Assembly (NCBI RefSeq): GCF_021531975.1
Contig: NZ_JAFBIY010000001.1
Location: 62,001 to 126,000 of the forward strand
DNA from: Faecalicatena contorta
GTDB taxonomy: Bacteria > Bacillota > Clostridia > Lachnospirales > Lachnospiraceae
Length of the DNA stretch: 64,000 nt
Reading direction: 5' to 3'
Positions 5,660 to 15,772 of this stretch are shown here, in pieces. The notes beneath the pieces are model-generated. The model worked only from the letters and a program-made list of their open reading frames with translations, was not told the DNA's origin and made no database searches. The position numbers and the translations under genes are program-made. How positions within the stretch are numbered: position 1 is the first letter of the stretch; every line of letters begins with the position of its first letter.

Positions 5660-7063
5660 GTGGCGGAAGTAAAAGAAAAGGGGATGTTTCTAAATCCGTA
5701 TGTCATACAGATGGACAAGTTTGCAGAGGCGTTAAAGCACATTTCCGGTACATTTCTTAAGCTGGAGGATTACCGGGCGGCTGTTACAAAGGATGAGACG
5801 TGGGATATGTTCCAGAAGGTAACAGACAAGGTATGCAGGGAATGTGAAAGAAGAGAAACCTGCCTGGAAGAGAAGCAGTTGAAAACATACCAGATGATGT
5901 ATGATATTTTGTGTGCAGTGGAGGAGTACGGAGCAGAACTCAATGTGGAGCTCAAACGGAATCTTCAGAAAAAATGTATCATGGCTCCGCGGTTTCTTCG
6001 GGAAACACTGGAGGCTTATGAGTACGCGAAACAGTCTCTTCTCTGGAATAACCGGATCGTACAGAACCGGGAAGGTTATGCCAGGCAGCTTACCAATTTT
6101 GCAAAAACGATACAATTTACGACGCGGGAACTGGATGCCGGTATTTTCGAGGATGAGCATCTGGAAAAGAAAATAAAGAATCATCTGAAGAAATCCAAAA
6201 TCCGTGTGCTTTCATCGGTATTTTATATAACGCCGCAGGGGAAGTATGAAATACATTTAACACTAAAGGCGGCGAAAGGACATATTGTTCCGGTGAAAGA
6301 GCTGGCGGCAGAGATCGGTAAACTGGTAGGACGTACGATGATACCGGAGCAGGGAGAGCGTCCGATCATCGGAGACGAATATTGTACCATTACCTGTATG
6401 GAAGGGGCCAGGTTTCACACATTGCAGGGACTTGCGAAGATTGGAAAAGACTGCGACAAGATATCAGGAGACACCTTTCTTATGGCAGATCTTCCCGGTG
6501 GGAAAAAGGGGGTGGCCCTTTCGGATGGTATGGGCTCCGGTGAAGAAGCCTTTCGGGAAAGTACGATGGTCGTTGAGCTTCTGGAAGAGCTTCTAAATGC
6601 AGGATTCCCGGTCAAGACTGCCGTACAGATCATGAATACCGCACTGGTGATCGGCAGGGAAGAAGTGCGGTTTTCGACGATTGACGTGAGTCTATTCGAC
6701 CTGTACAGTGGGACATGCGAGTTTGTGAAAGCGGGAGCTTCCACAACTTATCTGAAAAGAGAGAAAGAAGTAGAAGCGATTCATTCGGTAACACTTCCCA
6801 TCGGGGTTATACAGGATATCGAGATTGAGACAGAGGTAAGAGAGCTTTCGTCCGGCGATTTTGTTGTCATGGTAACAGACGGAGTGGTGGATGCACTTCC
6901 GCCCGGAAGGCAGGATGAGATGATGAGCCGGTTTATTATGGAAGCAGATATGCAGAATCCGAAAGAGATGGCACATTATATTCTGGGGCAGGTTCTGGAG
7001 TGCTCGCAGGAGGTGCCGGTGGACGATATGACCGTTCTCGTTGTGGGTATATGGAAAATATGA
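5660..7063 (+). CDS. spoIIE: SpoIIE-type sporulation phosphatase lacking the membrane domain
   Basis: About 467 residues matching the regulatory region II and the PP2C domain of SpoIIE, the phosphatase that dephosphorylates SpoIIAA and so triggers sigma-F in the forespore. The first part has the Cys pairs VCRECERRETC and KTYQMMYDIL. The catalytic part shows LSDGMGSGEEA (metal-binding Asp) and VVMVTDGVVDAL, and ends DDMTVLVVGI. Bacillus SpoIIE is 827 residues with ten N-terminal membrane helices; here they are absent and divIC lies immediately upstream. GTG 5660 is chosen because GGAAAGGGG (5642-5650) is 9 bases away; the in-frame TTG 5630 lacks a ribosome site. Identity is supported by position between divIC and tilS. 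Confidence 0.9.
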   Translation: MAEVKEKGMFLNPYVIQMDKFAEALKHISGTFLKLEDYRAAVTKDETWDMFQKVTDKVCRECERRETCLEEKQLKTYQMMYDILCAVEEYGAELNVELKRNLQKKCIMAPRFLRETLEAYEYAKQSLLWNNRIVQNREGYARQLTNFAKTIQFTTRELDAGIFEDEHLEKKIKNHLKKSKIRVLSSVFYITPQGKYEIHLTLKAAKGHIVPVKELAAEIGKLVGRTMIPEQGERPIIGDEYCTITCMEGARFHTLQGLAKIGKDCDKISGDTFLMADLPGGKKGVALSDGMGSGEEAFRESTMVVELLEELLNAGFPVKTAVQIMNTALVIGREEVRFSTIDVSLFDLYSGTCEFVKAGASTTYLKREKEVEAIHSVTLPIGVIQDIEIETEVRELSSGDFVVMVTDGVVDALPPGRQDEMMSRFIMEADMQNPKEMAHYILGQVLECSQEVPVDDMTVLVVGIWKI

Positions 7064-7145
7064 CGGAAACTTGCATTTTTGCAGGAAATTATATATATTA
7101 AAAAAGAATATTGATGGATACCAGAATGAGAAAAGGGACTGGAAA

Positions 7146-8519
7146 ATGTATCAGAAAGTCAGAGCATATGTAGAAAAATATCATATGCTGGAACAAGGAG
7201 ATAAGGTAATAGCAGGCGTATCGGGAGGAGCAGATTCCGTATGCCTTCTTTTCATGCTTATGGAGCTTTCCAGGGAAATGCATCTTCAGATCACGGTGAT
7301 CCATGTACATCACGGATTGCGGGGAGAAAGTGCGGATGCAGATGCGGCGTATGTGCAGAAGCTCTGTAGAGAGCTTCATATTTCCTGCAGAGTCGTATAT
7401 GAGGATGTGCACAGATATGCCCATGAGCGGGGACTAACTGTTGAAGAGGCGGGGCGTGTCGTCAGAAGAAATGCATTTGAAGCGGCTCTTTATGAGCTGG
7501 GGGCGGATAAAATTGCGCTTGCGCATCATCGGGATGATAATGCAGAGACACTTTTGTGGAATCTGTGCCGTGGGACGGGTCTTAAGGGTATGGGAGCGAT
7601 CGCTCCTGTCCGGGGAATATGGATCCGACCGCTTCTTTGTCTGAGTCGAAAGGAAATTGAATCATATCTGGAAAAAAGGGAAGTATCTTATTGTACGGAT
7701 GAGAGTAATTTTGAAAACACATATACAAGGAATAAGATTCGCAATCAGGTAATTCCGTTCCTGGAAAGCAACATCAATGAAAGGGCGTCAGAGCATATGG
7801 CGGCTGCCGCAGAGCAGATGCAGCTTCTTTCGCAGTATATCAGTGCTGAAGTGGAAAAATACAGGAAGATATGTACGAAGAATACAGAGAATGGCCGTCT
7901 GATTCTTGTAAAGGAGACGTATGAGAAGGTGCCCGAAACACTGAAGCCATACGTGGTTCACGAAGTGCTGTGTGAAGCTTCGGGACACCGAAAGGATATT
8001 GAAGCGGTGCATATCCGGCTGCTTCATGAGCTTTTTAAGAAGCAGACAGGGCGGAGCATACAGCTTCCGTATGGAATTACAGCATACAGGTGTTATGAGG
8101 GAATCGAATTTGCATCTGAAACGGAAGAACAGGAAATAGAAGAGGGAAAAGTGCATTTTCGGGTATTTCCGTGTACAGATGAAATACGGGAAGCATTTCC
8201 GCAAATTCCCTACACGAAATGGTTTGATTATGATATAATTAAGAATACTGTAAAAATCCGACACAGACAGCCGGGAGATTATATTACAATCGATGCATCC
8301 GGAAGGACGCAGAAGCTGAAACAGTATTTTATTAATGAGAAAATACCCCGGGAAGAAAGAGAGCGTATATGGCTTGCCGCGGACGGAAGCCACATTATGT
8401 GGATTATCGGGTACAGACAGAATCAGATATATCAGATTACAGATAAAACAAAACGGATTCTGGAAATGGAATTTGATGGAGGAAAAAGAGATGGCAGAGA
8501 CAGTAAGAGTAATGATTGA
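7146..8519 (+). CDS. tilS: tRNA(Ile)-lysidine synthetase
   Basis: About 457 residues. TilS uses ATP to attach lysine to C34 of tRNA-Ile2, changing it from a Met-like to an Ile anticodon (AUA decoding). The PP-loop ATP site is visible as AGVSGGADSVCLL (about residues 22-34), with the family motifs HVHHGLRGESADAD and ALAHHRDDNAETLLWNL. The C-terminal TilS substrate-binding domain includes VKIRHRQPGDYI and KQYFINEKIPREER. ATG 7146 matches the usual N-terminus, preceded by AAAGGGAC; longer in-frame starts overlap spoIIE. Its 3' end overlaps hprT by 29 bases, as in Bacillus, indicating co-transcription. Confidence 0.95.
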   Translation: MYQKVRAYVEKYHMLEQGDKVIAGVSGGADSVCLLFMLMELSREMHLQITVIHVHHGLRGESADADAAYVQKLCRELHISCRVVYEDVHRYAHERGLTVEEAGRVVRRNAFEAALYELGADKIALAHHRDDNAETLLWNLCRGTGLKGMGAIAPVRGIWIRPLLCLSRKEIESYLEKREVSYCTDESNFENTYTRNKIRNQVIPFLESNINERASEHMAAAAEQMQLLSQYISAEVEKYRKICTKNTENGRLILVKETYEKVPETLKPYVVHEVLCEASGHRKDIEAVHIRLLHELFKKQTGRSIQLPYGITAYRCYEGIEFASETEEQEIEEGKVHFRVFPCTDEIREAFPQIPYTKWFDYDIIKNTVKIRHRQPGDYITIDASGRTQKLKQYFINEKIPREERERIWLAADGSHIMWIIGYRQNQIYQITDKTKRILEMEFDGGKRDGRDSKSND

Positions 8520-9018
8520 CGAGCAGGAAGTTACAAAGAGAATTGAAGAAATGGGAAAACAGATCAGTGAAGATTATGCCGGAAAGCAGGTACATCTGAT
8601 ATGTGTACTGAAGGGCGGCGTGTTCTTCATGTGTGAACTGGCAAAAAGAATCAGCGTGCCGGTATCTATGGACTTTATGAGTGTCAGCAGTTATGGAGAC
8701 GGAACGTCCTCAAGCGGTGTTGTTAAGATCGCAAAGGACTTAGATGAGACACTGGAAGGAAAAGATGTACTTGTCGTAGAGGATATCATCGACTCCGGAA
8801 GAACGCTCTATTATCTGCTTGAGATCCTGAAGAAGAGAAATCCAAAGAGCATGAAGCTGTGTACACTTCTGGATAAGCCGGACAGAAGAGTGAGAGACGT
8901 GAAGGTGGACTATGTGGGATTTGAGATCCCGGATGAGTTTGTGGTCGGCTATGGTCTTGACTATGCACAAAAATATAGAAATCTACCATACATCGGAATT
9001 GTAGAAGGTGTGGAGTAG
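8491..9018 (+). CDS. hprT: Hypoxanthine phosphoribosyltransferase
   Basis: A 175-residue purine salvage enzyme that joins hypoxanthine or guanine to PRPP. The PRPP-binding loop is VLVVEDIIDSGRT (about residues 93-105). The N-terminal part has LICVLKGGVFFMCEL and the flexible loop MSVSSYGDGTSSSG. ATG 8491 lies 8 bases after a strong GGAGG inside the end of tilS, showing translational coupling. Order tilS-hprT-ftsH is conserved across Firmicutes. Confidence 0.95.
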   Translation: MAETVRVMIDEQEVTKRIEEMGKQISEDYAGKQVHLICVLKGGVFFMCELAKRISVPVSMDFMSVSSYGDGTSSSGVVKIAKDLDETLEGKDVLVVEDIIDSGRTLYYLLEILKKRNPKSMKLCTLLDKPDRRVRDVKVDYVGFEIPDEFVVGYGLDYAQKYRNLPYIGIVEGVE

Positions 9019-9033
9019 AAAGGGGCAGAAACA

Positions 9034-10863
9034 TTGAATAATCGAAAAAACAGAGGATTTAGCGGCGCCGCGTTCATGGTGTTCGTGATTTTCTTATTTG
9101 CGGCATTGTGGTTTACCAACCTTTTTGAACAAAAAGAAGATCAGCTGACAAGGGCGCAGTTTGAAGAGCTGATCGCAGGTGATCAGGTAAAAGAAGTGAA
9201 GGTCACACAGAATAAGAATGTGCCGACCGGACATGTAGAGCTTCTTCTTAAGGGCGAAGAAGGAGAAATCAAATATCTGTATGTTTCAGATGTAAATGAG
9301 GTACAGGGTTATCTGAAAGAGAACAAGATTGATTATGAAATGTCAGATGTTCCGCAGGATACATGGTTTTCTACTACACTTGTGCCGGTGCTTCTGATGC
9401 TGGGAGGTATTTTGTTCCTGTTCTTTATGATGAACCGCCAGGGAGGCGGAGCAAATGCAAAGGCAATGAGCTTCGGTAAGAGCCGTGCCCGTCTGAGTAC
9501 AGACAGTGACAAGAAGATCACATTTGCACAGGTGGCAGGACTTCAGGAAGAGAAAGAGGAACTGGAGGAGATCGTGGATTTCCTGAAAGCTCCGAAAAAA
9601 TATATCCAGGTAGGTGCCCGTATCCCGAAAGGTGTGCTTCTTGTAGGCCCTCCGGGAACTGGTAAGACTTTGCTTGCGAAAGCAGTTGCGGGAGAAGCAG
9701 GAGTGCCGTTCTTTACCATTTCCGGTTCTGACTTCGTGGAAATGTTTGTTGGTGTAGGTGCGTCACGTGTGCGAGACCTTTTTGAAGATGCGAAGAAAAA
9801 TGCACCGTGTATTATATTTATCGACGAGATTGATGCCGTAGCAAGAAGAAGAGGTACCGGTATGGGCGGCGGTCATGACGAGAGAGAACAGACATTGAAC
9901 CAGCTGCTTGTAGAGATGGATGGTTTTGGTGTGAATGAAGGAATCATCGTTATGGCTGCAACGAACCGTGTGGATATTCTGGATCCTGCAATTCTGCGTC
10001 CGGGTCGTTTTGACCGTAAGGTCATCGTAGGAAGACCGGATGTACAGGGAAGAGAAGAGATCTTACAGGTACATGCCAAGGGCAAACCGCTCAGTGAAGA
10101 GATTGATCTGAAGCAGATCGCGCAGACGACTGCCGGATTTACCGGTGCTGACCTGGAGAATCTGCTGAATGAGGCTGCGATTCTCGCAGCAAAGGCCGGA
10201 CGCGTCTTCCTGAAACAGGAGGATATTCAAAAGGCATTTGTAAAAGTCGGCATCGGAGCAGAGAAGAAGAGCCGTGTGATCTCTGAGAAGGAAAAGAAAA
10301 TTACTGCCTTCCATGAGGCTGGGCATGCGATCCTGTTCCATGTTCTTCCGGATGTGGGACCGGTCTACAGCGTGTCTATTATTCCGACCGGAGGAGCAGG
10401 GGGATACACAATGCCACTTCCGGAGAAGGATGAGATGTTCAACACCAGAGGCAAGATGCTGCAGGATATTACGGTGGCACTTGGTGGACGCGTGGCAGAA
10501 GAGGAAGTATTTGACGATATCACAACAGGAGCTTCGCAGGATATTAAACAGGCGACAAGTCTGGCCAAATCTATGGTTACCAAGTTTGGTATGTCAGAAG
10601 CAGTGGGCCTGATTAATTATGATAATGACAGTGATGAAGTGTTCATCGGAAGAGATCTGGCACACGCCTCCAGAGGATACGGAGAAAGTGTTGCGACAGT
10701 TATTGATCAGGAAGTGAAACGTATCATTGATGATTGCTATGCAAAGGCAAAAGAAATCATCCAGAAATACGATGATGTTCTTCATGCATGTGCAGAGTTA
10801 TTACTGGAGAAAGAGAAGATTTCCAGAGAAGAATTTGAGGCATTATTTGGAGAGAACATATGA
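9034..10863 (+). CDS. ftsH: ATP-dependent membrane zinc metalloprotease FtsH
   Basis: A 609-residue membrane AAA protease that degrades unassembled membrane proteins and regulators. Two N-terminal membrane helices (about residues 9-27 and 113-133) bracket a periplasm-side domain. The AAA module has the Walker A GPPGTGKT (about 204), the Walker [17 protein letters not shown] and the second region of homology [18 protein letters not shown]. The protease zinc site is HEAGH (about 427). The start is TTG 9034 with AAAGGGGC upstream; no in-frame ATG gives the N-terminal helix. It overlaps the next gene by ATGA. Confidence 0.96.
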   Translation: MNNRKNRGFSGAAFMVFVIFLFAALWFTNLFEQKEDQLTRAQFEELIAGDQVKEVKVTQNKNVPTGHVELLLKGEEGEIKYLYVSDVNEVQGYLKENKIDYEMSDVPQDTWFSTTLVPVLLMLGGILFLFFMMNRQGGGANAKAMSFGKSRARLSTDSDKKITFAQVAGLQEEKEELEEIVDFLKAPKKYIQVGARIPKGVLLVGPPGTGKTLLAKAVAGEAGVPFFTISGSDFVEMFVGVGASRVRDLFEDAKKNAPCIIFIDEIDAVARRRGTGMGGGHDEREQTLNQLLVEMDGFGVNEGIIVMAATNRVDILDPAILRPGRFDRKVIVGRPDVQGREEILQVHAKGKPLSEEIDLKQIAQTTAGFTGADLENLLNEAAILAAKAGRVFLKQEDIQKAFVKVGIGAEKKSRVISEKEKKITAFHEAGHAILFHVLPDVGPVYSVSIIPTGGAGGYTMPLPEKDEMFNTRGKMLQDITVALGGRVAEEEVFDDITTGASQDIKQATSLAKSMVTKFGMSEAVGLINYDNDSDEVFIGRDLAHASRGYGESVATVIDQEVKRIIDDCYAKAKEIIQKYDDVLHACAELLLEKEKISREEFEALFGENI

Positions 10864-12905
10864 GAGAAGAGGCATTATTTTGTGACGGGACAGGGCAGTA
10901 TGTAATTCCTGCCCAGCCCGGCCTCAATGAAACGGTTACCCTTCGTTTTCGAACTGCGAAAGGGGATGCAGATAAGGTAAAACTGATTACAAAAGTCGGT
11001 GGATACGATATGGATAAGGAGGACACCAGAGGAGAGTTTGATTATTACTCTATCCGCTGGCGTCTGAATGAAGCACCTTTTCGATACTGCTTTGAGATAA
11101 CGAGTGGAGAAGAGATCCGATATTTTAATCGGTGCGGAGTCGCAAAGGAAGTTGTAAAATTCTATGATTTTGTGATTGTTCCGGGATTTTCCACACCTGA
11201 CTGGGCCAAAGGGGCAGTTATGTATCAGATCTACACGGATCGTTTCTGTAACGGGGATCTGTCAAATGACGTAGAGACAAATGAATATTATTATATCGGA
11301 GACTACAGCAGACGTGTCACAGAGTGGGATAAATATCCTGCCTCCATGGGCGTTCGTGAGTTTTACGGCGGTGACCTTAAAGGAGTCATGGATAAGCTGG
11401 ATTATCTGCAGGAACTTGGCGTGGAGGTTCTCTATTTTAATCCGTTGTTTGTGTCGCCTTCTAACCATAAGTATGATATACAGGATTATGATTATATTGA
11501 TCCGCACTATGGAGTCATCGTGGAAGATGGGGGAGAAGTTCTGCCGGAGGGTGTAAAAGACAACCATGAGGCGACAAAGTATCAGAAGCGTACCACGGAT
11601 ATACGTAACCTGGAGGCGAGCAATCAATTGTTTATTCAACTGGTTGAGGAGCTGCACCGAAGAGGTATGAAGATCATTCTGGATGGTGTTTTTAATCATT
11701 GCGGCTCTTTCAATAAATGGATGGATCGGGAACGAATCTACGAAGGACAGGAAGGGTATGAGCCGGGTGCTTATGTCTCACCGGACAGCCCGTACAGAAG
11801 CTATTTCCGTTTCTTTCAGGAAGATCCTGCGTGCTGGCCGTACAATCAGAATTATGACGGCTGGTGGGGACATGATACGTTGCCGAAACTGAATTATGAA
11901 GATTCCACTCAGCTGGAGGAATACATTCTGGAGGTCGGGCGTAAATGGGTATCACCGCCGTATAATGTAGATGGATGGCGCCTGGATGTAGCTGCCGATC
12001 TGGGACGGAGCAATGAGTATAATCATGCGTTCTGGAAGAGATTTCGAAAAGAAGTAAAAGATGCGAATCCGAATGCCATTATTCTTGCGGAACATTACGG
12101 TGATCCGAGTGAATGGCTTAAGGGAGACGAATGGGATACCGTCATGAATTATGATGCATTTATGGAGCCGGTGACATGGTTTCTGACAGGTATGGAGAAG
12201 CACAGTGACGAAAGAAGAGAAGACCTTCTTGGCAATGCAGACAATTTCGTGGCTTCCATGTCTCATCATATGTCCAATATGCTCACCCCTTCGCTTCAGA
12301 CATCTATGAATGAGCTGTCCAATCATGATCATTCCCGTTTCCTCACTCGAACGAACCATAAGGTGGGAAGAGCGGAGCGATTAGGATGTGAGGCGGCCGA
12401 AGAAGGTGTCAACGAGGCAGTCATGCGTGAAGCGGTTGTGATGCAGATGACCTGGATCGGTTCACCGACGGTATATTATGGAGATGAAGCGGGGGTATGT
12501 GGATTTACCGATCCGGATAATCGCCGTACTTACCCGTGGGGACATGAGAATAAAGAGCTTCTTTCGTTCCACAAAGAGATGATCCATATCCACAAGTCAA
12601 GACAGGCACTTCGTACAGGGTCTCTGCATATGCTTTCATGGCGTGAAAATGTGCTTGCCTATGCCAGGTTTCATGAGGAAGAGCAGATTGTTATTATCAT
12701 TAACAACAGTGATGAGCTTCAGCAGGTAAATGTACCGGTATGGAAAGCGGAAGTGCCGATGCAGTGTCGTATGAAGCGAGTCATCTATTCCTACAAGGAT
12801 GGATATACGAAAGAATATGAAGAATATATCGTAAAAGACGGTGAAGTCGTTGTCAATATGGGGGCTTATTCTGCCCTTGTTATGGAGACTCTGAAAGGCA
12901 ATTAA
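10860..12905 (+). CDS. GH13 alpha-amylase family glycosidase (neopullulanase/cyclomaltodextrinase-like)
   Basis: 681 residues. An N-terminal beta-sandwich (about 1-115) precedes a GH13 catalytic barrel starting [19 protein letters not shown]. The active-site regions are visible: GWRLDVAAD (nucleophile Asp, about 376), IILAEHYG (acid/base Glu, about 411) and ELSNHDHSR (third Asp, about 489). Such enzymes hydrolyse alpha-1,4/1,6 glucans or cyclodextrins. No signal peptide is seen, so a cytoplasmic role in maltodextrin or glycogen use is inferred. It starts within the ftsH stop (ATGA overlap) and precedes a phosphohexomutase gene that could handle released glucose phosphates. Confidence 0.88.
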   Translation: MREEALFCDGTGQYVIPAQPGLNETVTLRFRTAKGDADKVKLITKVGGYDMDKEDTRGEFDYYSIRWRLNEAPFRYCFEITSGEEIRYFNRCGVAKEVVKFYDFVIVPGFSTPDWAKGAVMYQIYTDRFCNGDLSNDVETNEYYYIGDYSRRVTEWDKYPASMGVREFYGGDLKGVMDKLDYLQELGVEVLYFNPLFVSPSNHKYDIQDYDYIDPHYGVIVEDGGEVLPEGVKDNHEATKYQKRTTDIRNLEASNQLFIQLVEELHRRGMKIILDGVFNHCGSFNKWMDRERIYEGQEGYEPGAYVSPDSPYRSYFRFFQEDPACWPYNQNYDGWWGHDTLPKLNYEDSTQLEEYILEVGRKWVSPPYNVDGWRLDVAADLGRSNEYNHAFWKRFRKEVKDANPNAIILAEHYGDPSEWLKGDEWDTVMNYDAFMEPVTWFLTGMEKHSDERREDLLGNADNFVASMSHHMSNMLTPSLQTSMNELSNHDHSRFLTRTNHKVGRAERLGCEAAEEGVNEAVMREAVVMQMTWIGSPTVYYGDEAGVCGFTDPDNRRTYPWGHENKELLSFHKEMIHIHKSRQALRTGSLHMLSWRENVLAYARFHEEEQIVIIINNSDELQQVNVPVWKAEVPMQCRMKRVIYSYKDGYTKEYEEYIVKDGEVVVNMGAYSALVMETLKGN

Positions 12906-12909
12906 TTGA

Positions 12910-12938
12910 TTGACACCAGGATATAAAGTTATTAAAAT
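12910..12938 (+). promoter_or_regulatory. Sigma-A promoter of phosphohexomutase gene
   Basis: TTGACA (12910-12915), 17 bases, TAAAAT (12933-12938), in the 93-base gap before the gene. Confidence 0.7.
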
Positions 12939-12998
12939 TATAGATAGGAATTATAAAGAAAGGCCTTCGATTTTTGATTAAAGGACGGGTGAAGAACA

Positions 12999-14681
12999 AT
13001 GTATATGGATGATTACAAACGTTGGTCTGAGGCAGATCTTGAAGATGCGGATCTGACAGCAGAACTGGAGGCGATTGCCGGTAACGAGGAAGAGATTAAA
13101 GAGCGTTTCGCGATTGCTTTGAAATTCGGTACTGCAGGTCTTAGAGGCGTTCTGGGGGCAGGCTCTAACCGTATGAATATTTATGTGGTTCGTCAGGCGA
13201 CACAGGGTCTGGCAAACTGGGTGAAGACACAGGGCGGCAATCAGCTGGTGGCGATCAGCTATGACAGCCGTATAAAGAGTGATGTATTTGCGAAGACGGC
13301 AGCATGCGTACTGGCAGCAAATGGCATTAAGGTTCGTATCTATGATGCACTTATGCCGGTTCCGGCACTTAGCTTTGCGACTCGTTATTATAAGGCAAAT
13401 GCAGGTGTTATGGTAACAGCTTCCCACAATCCGGCAAAATATAACGGATACAAGGCGTATGGTCCGGACGGATGTCAGATGACAGATGAGGCGGCTAACA
13501 CAGTATATGCTGAGATCCAGAAGACAGACATCCTGGAAGGCGCTAAGATGATGAGCTTTGAGGAAGGTATGGCAGCAGGCCTTATCGAGTATGTGGGCGA
13601 TGATTGTAAAGAAGCATTGTATGAAGCAATCGAAGCATGCAGTGTTCGCCCGGGACTTTGTAAGACAGCAGGACTTAAGCTTGTATATTCTCCGTTAAAC
13701 GGAAGTGGACTTGTTCCAGTAACACGTATCTTAAAGGATATCGGTGTTGAGGATATCACGATCGTACCGGAGCAGCAGTATCCGGACGGCAATTTCCCGA
13801 CATGCCCGTATCCGAATCCGGAGATTTTTGAGGCACTGAAGTTAGGTCTTGAACTGGCAGAGAAGTCTGGCGCGGATCTTATGTTAGCGACAGACCCGGA
13901 TGCAGACCGTGTAGGTATCGCGATCAAGTGTCCGGATGGTACATATGAGCTGGTATCCGGTAATGAAGTAGGAGCACTTCTTCTGGATTATATCTGTGCA
14001 GGACGTATCGAGAATGGAACAATGCCGGAGAGACCGGTGGCAGTGAAATCTATCGTTTCCACACCGATGGCAGATGCTATCGCAGAGCATTATGGCGTTG
14101 AGCTTCGCAATGTTCTGACTGGATTTAAGTGGATCGGTGACCAGATCGCTACACTGGAAGCTGCCGGTGAAGTGGAAAGATTTATCTTTGGATTTGAAGA
14201 GAGCTATGGATACCTTGCAGGTCCATATGTAAGAGATAAGGATGCAGTAATCGGTTCCATGCTGATCTGTGAAATGGCGGCATACTACCGCAGTATCGGT
14301 TCTTCTATCAAGGAACGTCTGGAAGAGCTTTACGCACAGTACGGACGTTATCTGAATAAGGTTGACAGCTATGAGTTCCCGGGACTTTCCGGTATGGACA
14401 AGATGGCTGGTATCATGGAAGGACTCAGGAAAGAACCTCCGACAGAGATTGGCGGATATAAAGTAGTAAAGGCAACGGATTATGAGAAGTCTGAAGAGAC
14501 AGGACTTCCTCCGGCAAATGTATTGATCTATACGCTGGAAGGCGGTGCGACTGTTATTGTTCGTCCTTCCGGAACAGAACCGAAGATCAAGACATATTTT
14601 ACAACACTGGGAAAAGACCTTGCAGAAGCACAGGCACAGAAAGACAAGCTGGCTGAAGCAATCAAGCCGATTCTGGCATAA
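12999..14681 (+). CDS. Phospho-sugar mutase (alpha-phosphoglucomutase/phosphomannomutase)
   Basis: A 560-residue alpha-D-phosphohexomutase resembling Bacillus PgcA, which interconverts glucose-1-P and glucose-6-P. It shows all four active-site loops: the phosphoserine loop VTASHNPAKYNGYK (Ser near residue 141), metal loop ATDPDADRVG (about 299), sugar loop GFEESYGYLAG (about 398) and phosphate loop RPSGTEPKIK (about 522). The gene has its own promoter (12910) and shares a bidirectional terminator with the convergent map gene. Substrate choice between glucose and mannose cannot be settled by sight, so no symbol is given. Confidence 0.9.
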   Translation: MYMDDYKRWSEADLEDADLTAELEAIAGNEEEIKERFAIALKFGTAGLRGVLGAGSNRMNIYVVRQATQGLANWVKTQGGNQLVAISYDSRIKSDVFAKTAACVLAANGIKVRIYDALMPVPALSFATRYYKANAGVMVTASHNPAKYNGYKAYGPDGCQMTDEAANTVYAEIQKTDILEGAKMMSFEEGMAAGLIEYVGDDCKEALYEAIEACSVRPGLCKTAGLKLVYSPLNGSGLVPVTRILKDIGVEDITIVPEQQYPDGNFPTCPYPNPEIFEALKLGLELAEKSGADLMLATDPDADRVGIAIKCPDGTYELVSGNEVGALLLDYICAGRIENGTMPERPVAVKSIVSTPMADAIAEHYGVELRNVLTGFKWIGDQIATLEAAGEVERFIFGFEESYGYLAGPYVRDKDAVIGSMLICEMAAYYRSIGSSIKERLEELYAQYGRYLNKVDSYEFPGLSGMDKMAGIMEGLRKEPPTEIGGYKVVKATDYEKSEETGLPPANVLIYTLEGGATVIVRPSGTEPKIKTYFTTLGKDLAEAQAQKDKLAEAIKPILA

Positions 14682-14700
14682 TGAGTCATAATGAAATAAG

Positions 14701-14745
14701 GAAATCAAAAAAGAAAGGGGCGCTTAAGCCCCTTTTTGATTTCTT
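14701..14745. terminator. Bidirectional terminator between phosphohexomutase gene and map
   Basis: AGGGGC / GCCCCT stem extended by AAATCAAAAA / TTTTTGATTT, with A- and T-runs on both sides. It serves two convergent genes. Confidence 0.85.
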
Positions 14746-14755
14746 TATTGTCTTA

Positions 14756-15565
14756 TTATTTCGTAAGAACTTCCACACCGGTCTCTGTTATCAATACCAT
14801 GTACTCAACCTGCGCAGATAATCCATCGTCTTCCGTATATACCGTCCAGCCGTTTTCTTCATCAATAAAGAAATCCGGACTTCCTTCGTTGATCATCGGC
14901 TCAATCGTAAACATCATACCTGGGACAAGAACCATTTCTGTTCCCTTTGGCGTTACGTAGCTGACAAAGGGTTCTTCATGGAAGGCGAGGCCGATCCCAT
15001 GTCCGCCGATCTCCTCTACAACAGAATAGCCATTTGCACGGGCGTGAGAATTGATGGCGTGGGCGATATCACCCAGATGTCCCCACGGTTTGGCCGCTTT
15101 TAGTCCAAGCTCAACACATTCCTTCGTGACACGCACAAGCTTTTCCGCTTCCGGCGTCGTCCTGCCAATGATGAACATACGGGAAGCATCTGAATAATAA
15201 CCATTCAGGATGGTAGACACATCTACATTTACAATGTCCCCTTCTACGAGAATCTCATTTTCATCCGGAATGCCATGACAGATAACATTATTAATCGAGG
15301 TACATACACTTTTCGGGAATCCTTCGTAATTCAAAGGCGCCGGTATTCCACCATGTTCGGTCGTAAAGTCATAGACAAGCCTGTCGATCTCGGCAGTGCT
15401 CATTCCCGCCCGGATGTGTGACTCGACATGATCCAGCACAGCCGTATTCAGTGCCGCACTCTTTTTGATAGCTTCAATCTGTTGCGGAGTTTTTAAAAGA
15501 GAACGATCCGGTACAATGTGTCCTCTGGCTTCCAGAGTCCATAATTTCATATCTAATCTATCCAT
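14756..15565 (-). CDS. map: Methionine aminopeptidase, type I
   Basis: A 269-residue metalloprotease that removes the initiator Met from new proteins. The metal ligands are visible: Asp in IVNVDVS, Asp in GYYSDASRMF, His in EEIGGHGIG, Glu in FTIEPMI and Glu in QVEYM. It carries a short N-terminal extension (MDRLDMKLWTLEARGHIVPD) before the catalytic domain, common in clostridial copies. The start at 15565 has AAGAAGGA upstream; a longer in-frame start at 15649 would read into the promoter and repeat. A TATAAT on the minus strand (15609-15614) marks the promoter. Confidence 0.94.
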   Translation of the reverse strand: MDRLDMKLWTLEARGHIVPDRSLLKTPQQIEAIKKSAALNTAVLDHVESHIRAGMSTAEIDRLVYDFTTEHGGIPAPLNYEGFPKSVCTSINNVICHGIPDENEILVEGDIVNVDVSTILNGYYSDASRMFIIGRTTPEAEKLVRVTKECVELGLKAAKPWGHLGDIAHAINSHARANGYSVVEEIGGHGIGLAFHEEPFVSYVTPKGTEMVLVPGMMFTIEPMINEGSPDFFIDEENGWTVYTEDDGLSAQVEYMVLITETGVEVLTK

Positions 15566-15608
15566 GGATAAATCCTTCTTTCTGTTAAAAATGTGATATA
15601 CAAAATAT

Positions 15609-15614
15609 ATTATA
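15609..15614 (-). promoter_or_regulatory. -10 box of the map promoter
   Basis: On the minus strand a perfect TATAAT lies about 45 bases before the map start. No good -35 is visible; the expected position falls on the edge of the repeat (15629 onward). Confidence 0.5.
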
Positions 15615-15628
15615 CCACTTTTCCTGCG

Positions 15629-15690
15629 TCGGGGACGGGGTATTTTCAATCGGGGACGGGGTTTTTTCGAAAAAACCCCGTCCCCGATTG
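15629..15690. repeat. REP-like hairpin, 44-bp palindrome plus half copy
   Basis: A perfect 44-bp palindrome at 15647-15690 has the family core and locus-specific outer arms CAATC / GATTG. To its left, TCGGGGACGGGG (15629-15640) stands where other copies have GGGACACGG. It lies between the divergent genes map and pfkA, and its right edge overlaps the pfkA -35 box. Confidence 0.9.
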
Positions 15691-15716
15691 TTTAAATTCT
15701 CTAAATGCGGTATAAT
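15688..15716 (+). promoter_or_regulatory. Sigma-A promoter of the pfkA operon, -35 in repeat edge
   Basis: TTGTTT (15688-15693), 17 bases, TATAAT (15711-15716). The first three bases of the -35 are the last three of the repeat palindrome. Confidence 0.7.
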
Positions 15717-15772
15717 TTTAATGTATGTTTATGAAAATAGAAGTGGATTCTATAAGGGAAAGGAGCAGAAAT

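Noticed and set aside
5613-5660. Spo0A box before spoIIE
   Set aside because: No TGTCGAA-like sequence is present; the TTGACT near 5613 lacks a convincing -10 box.
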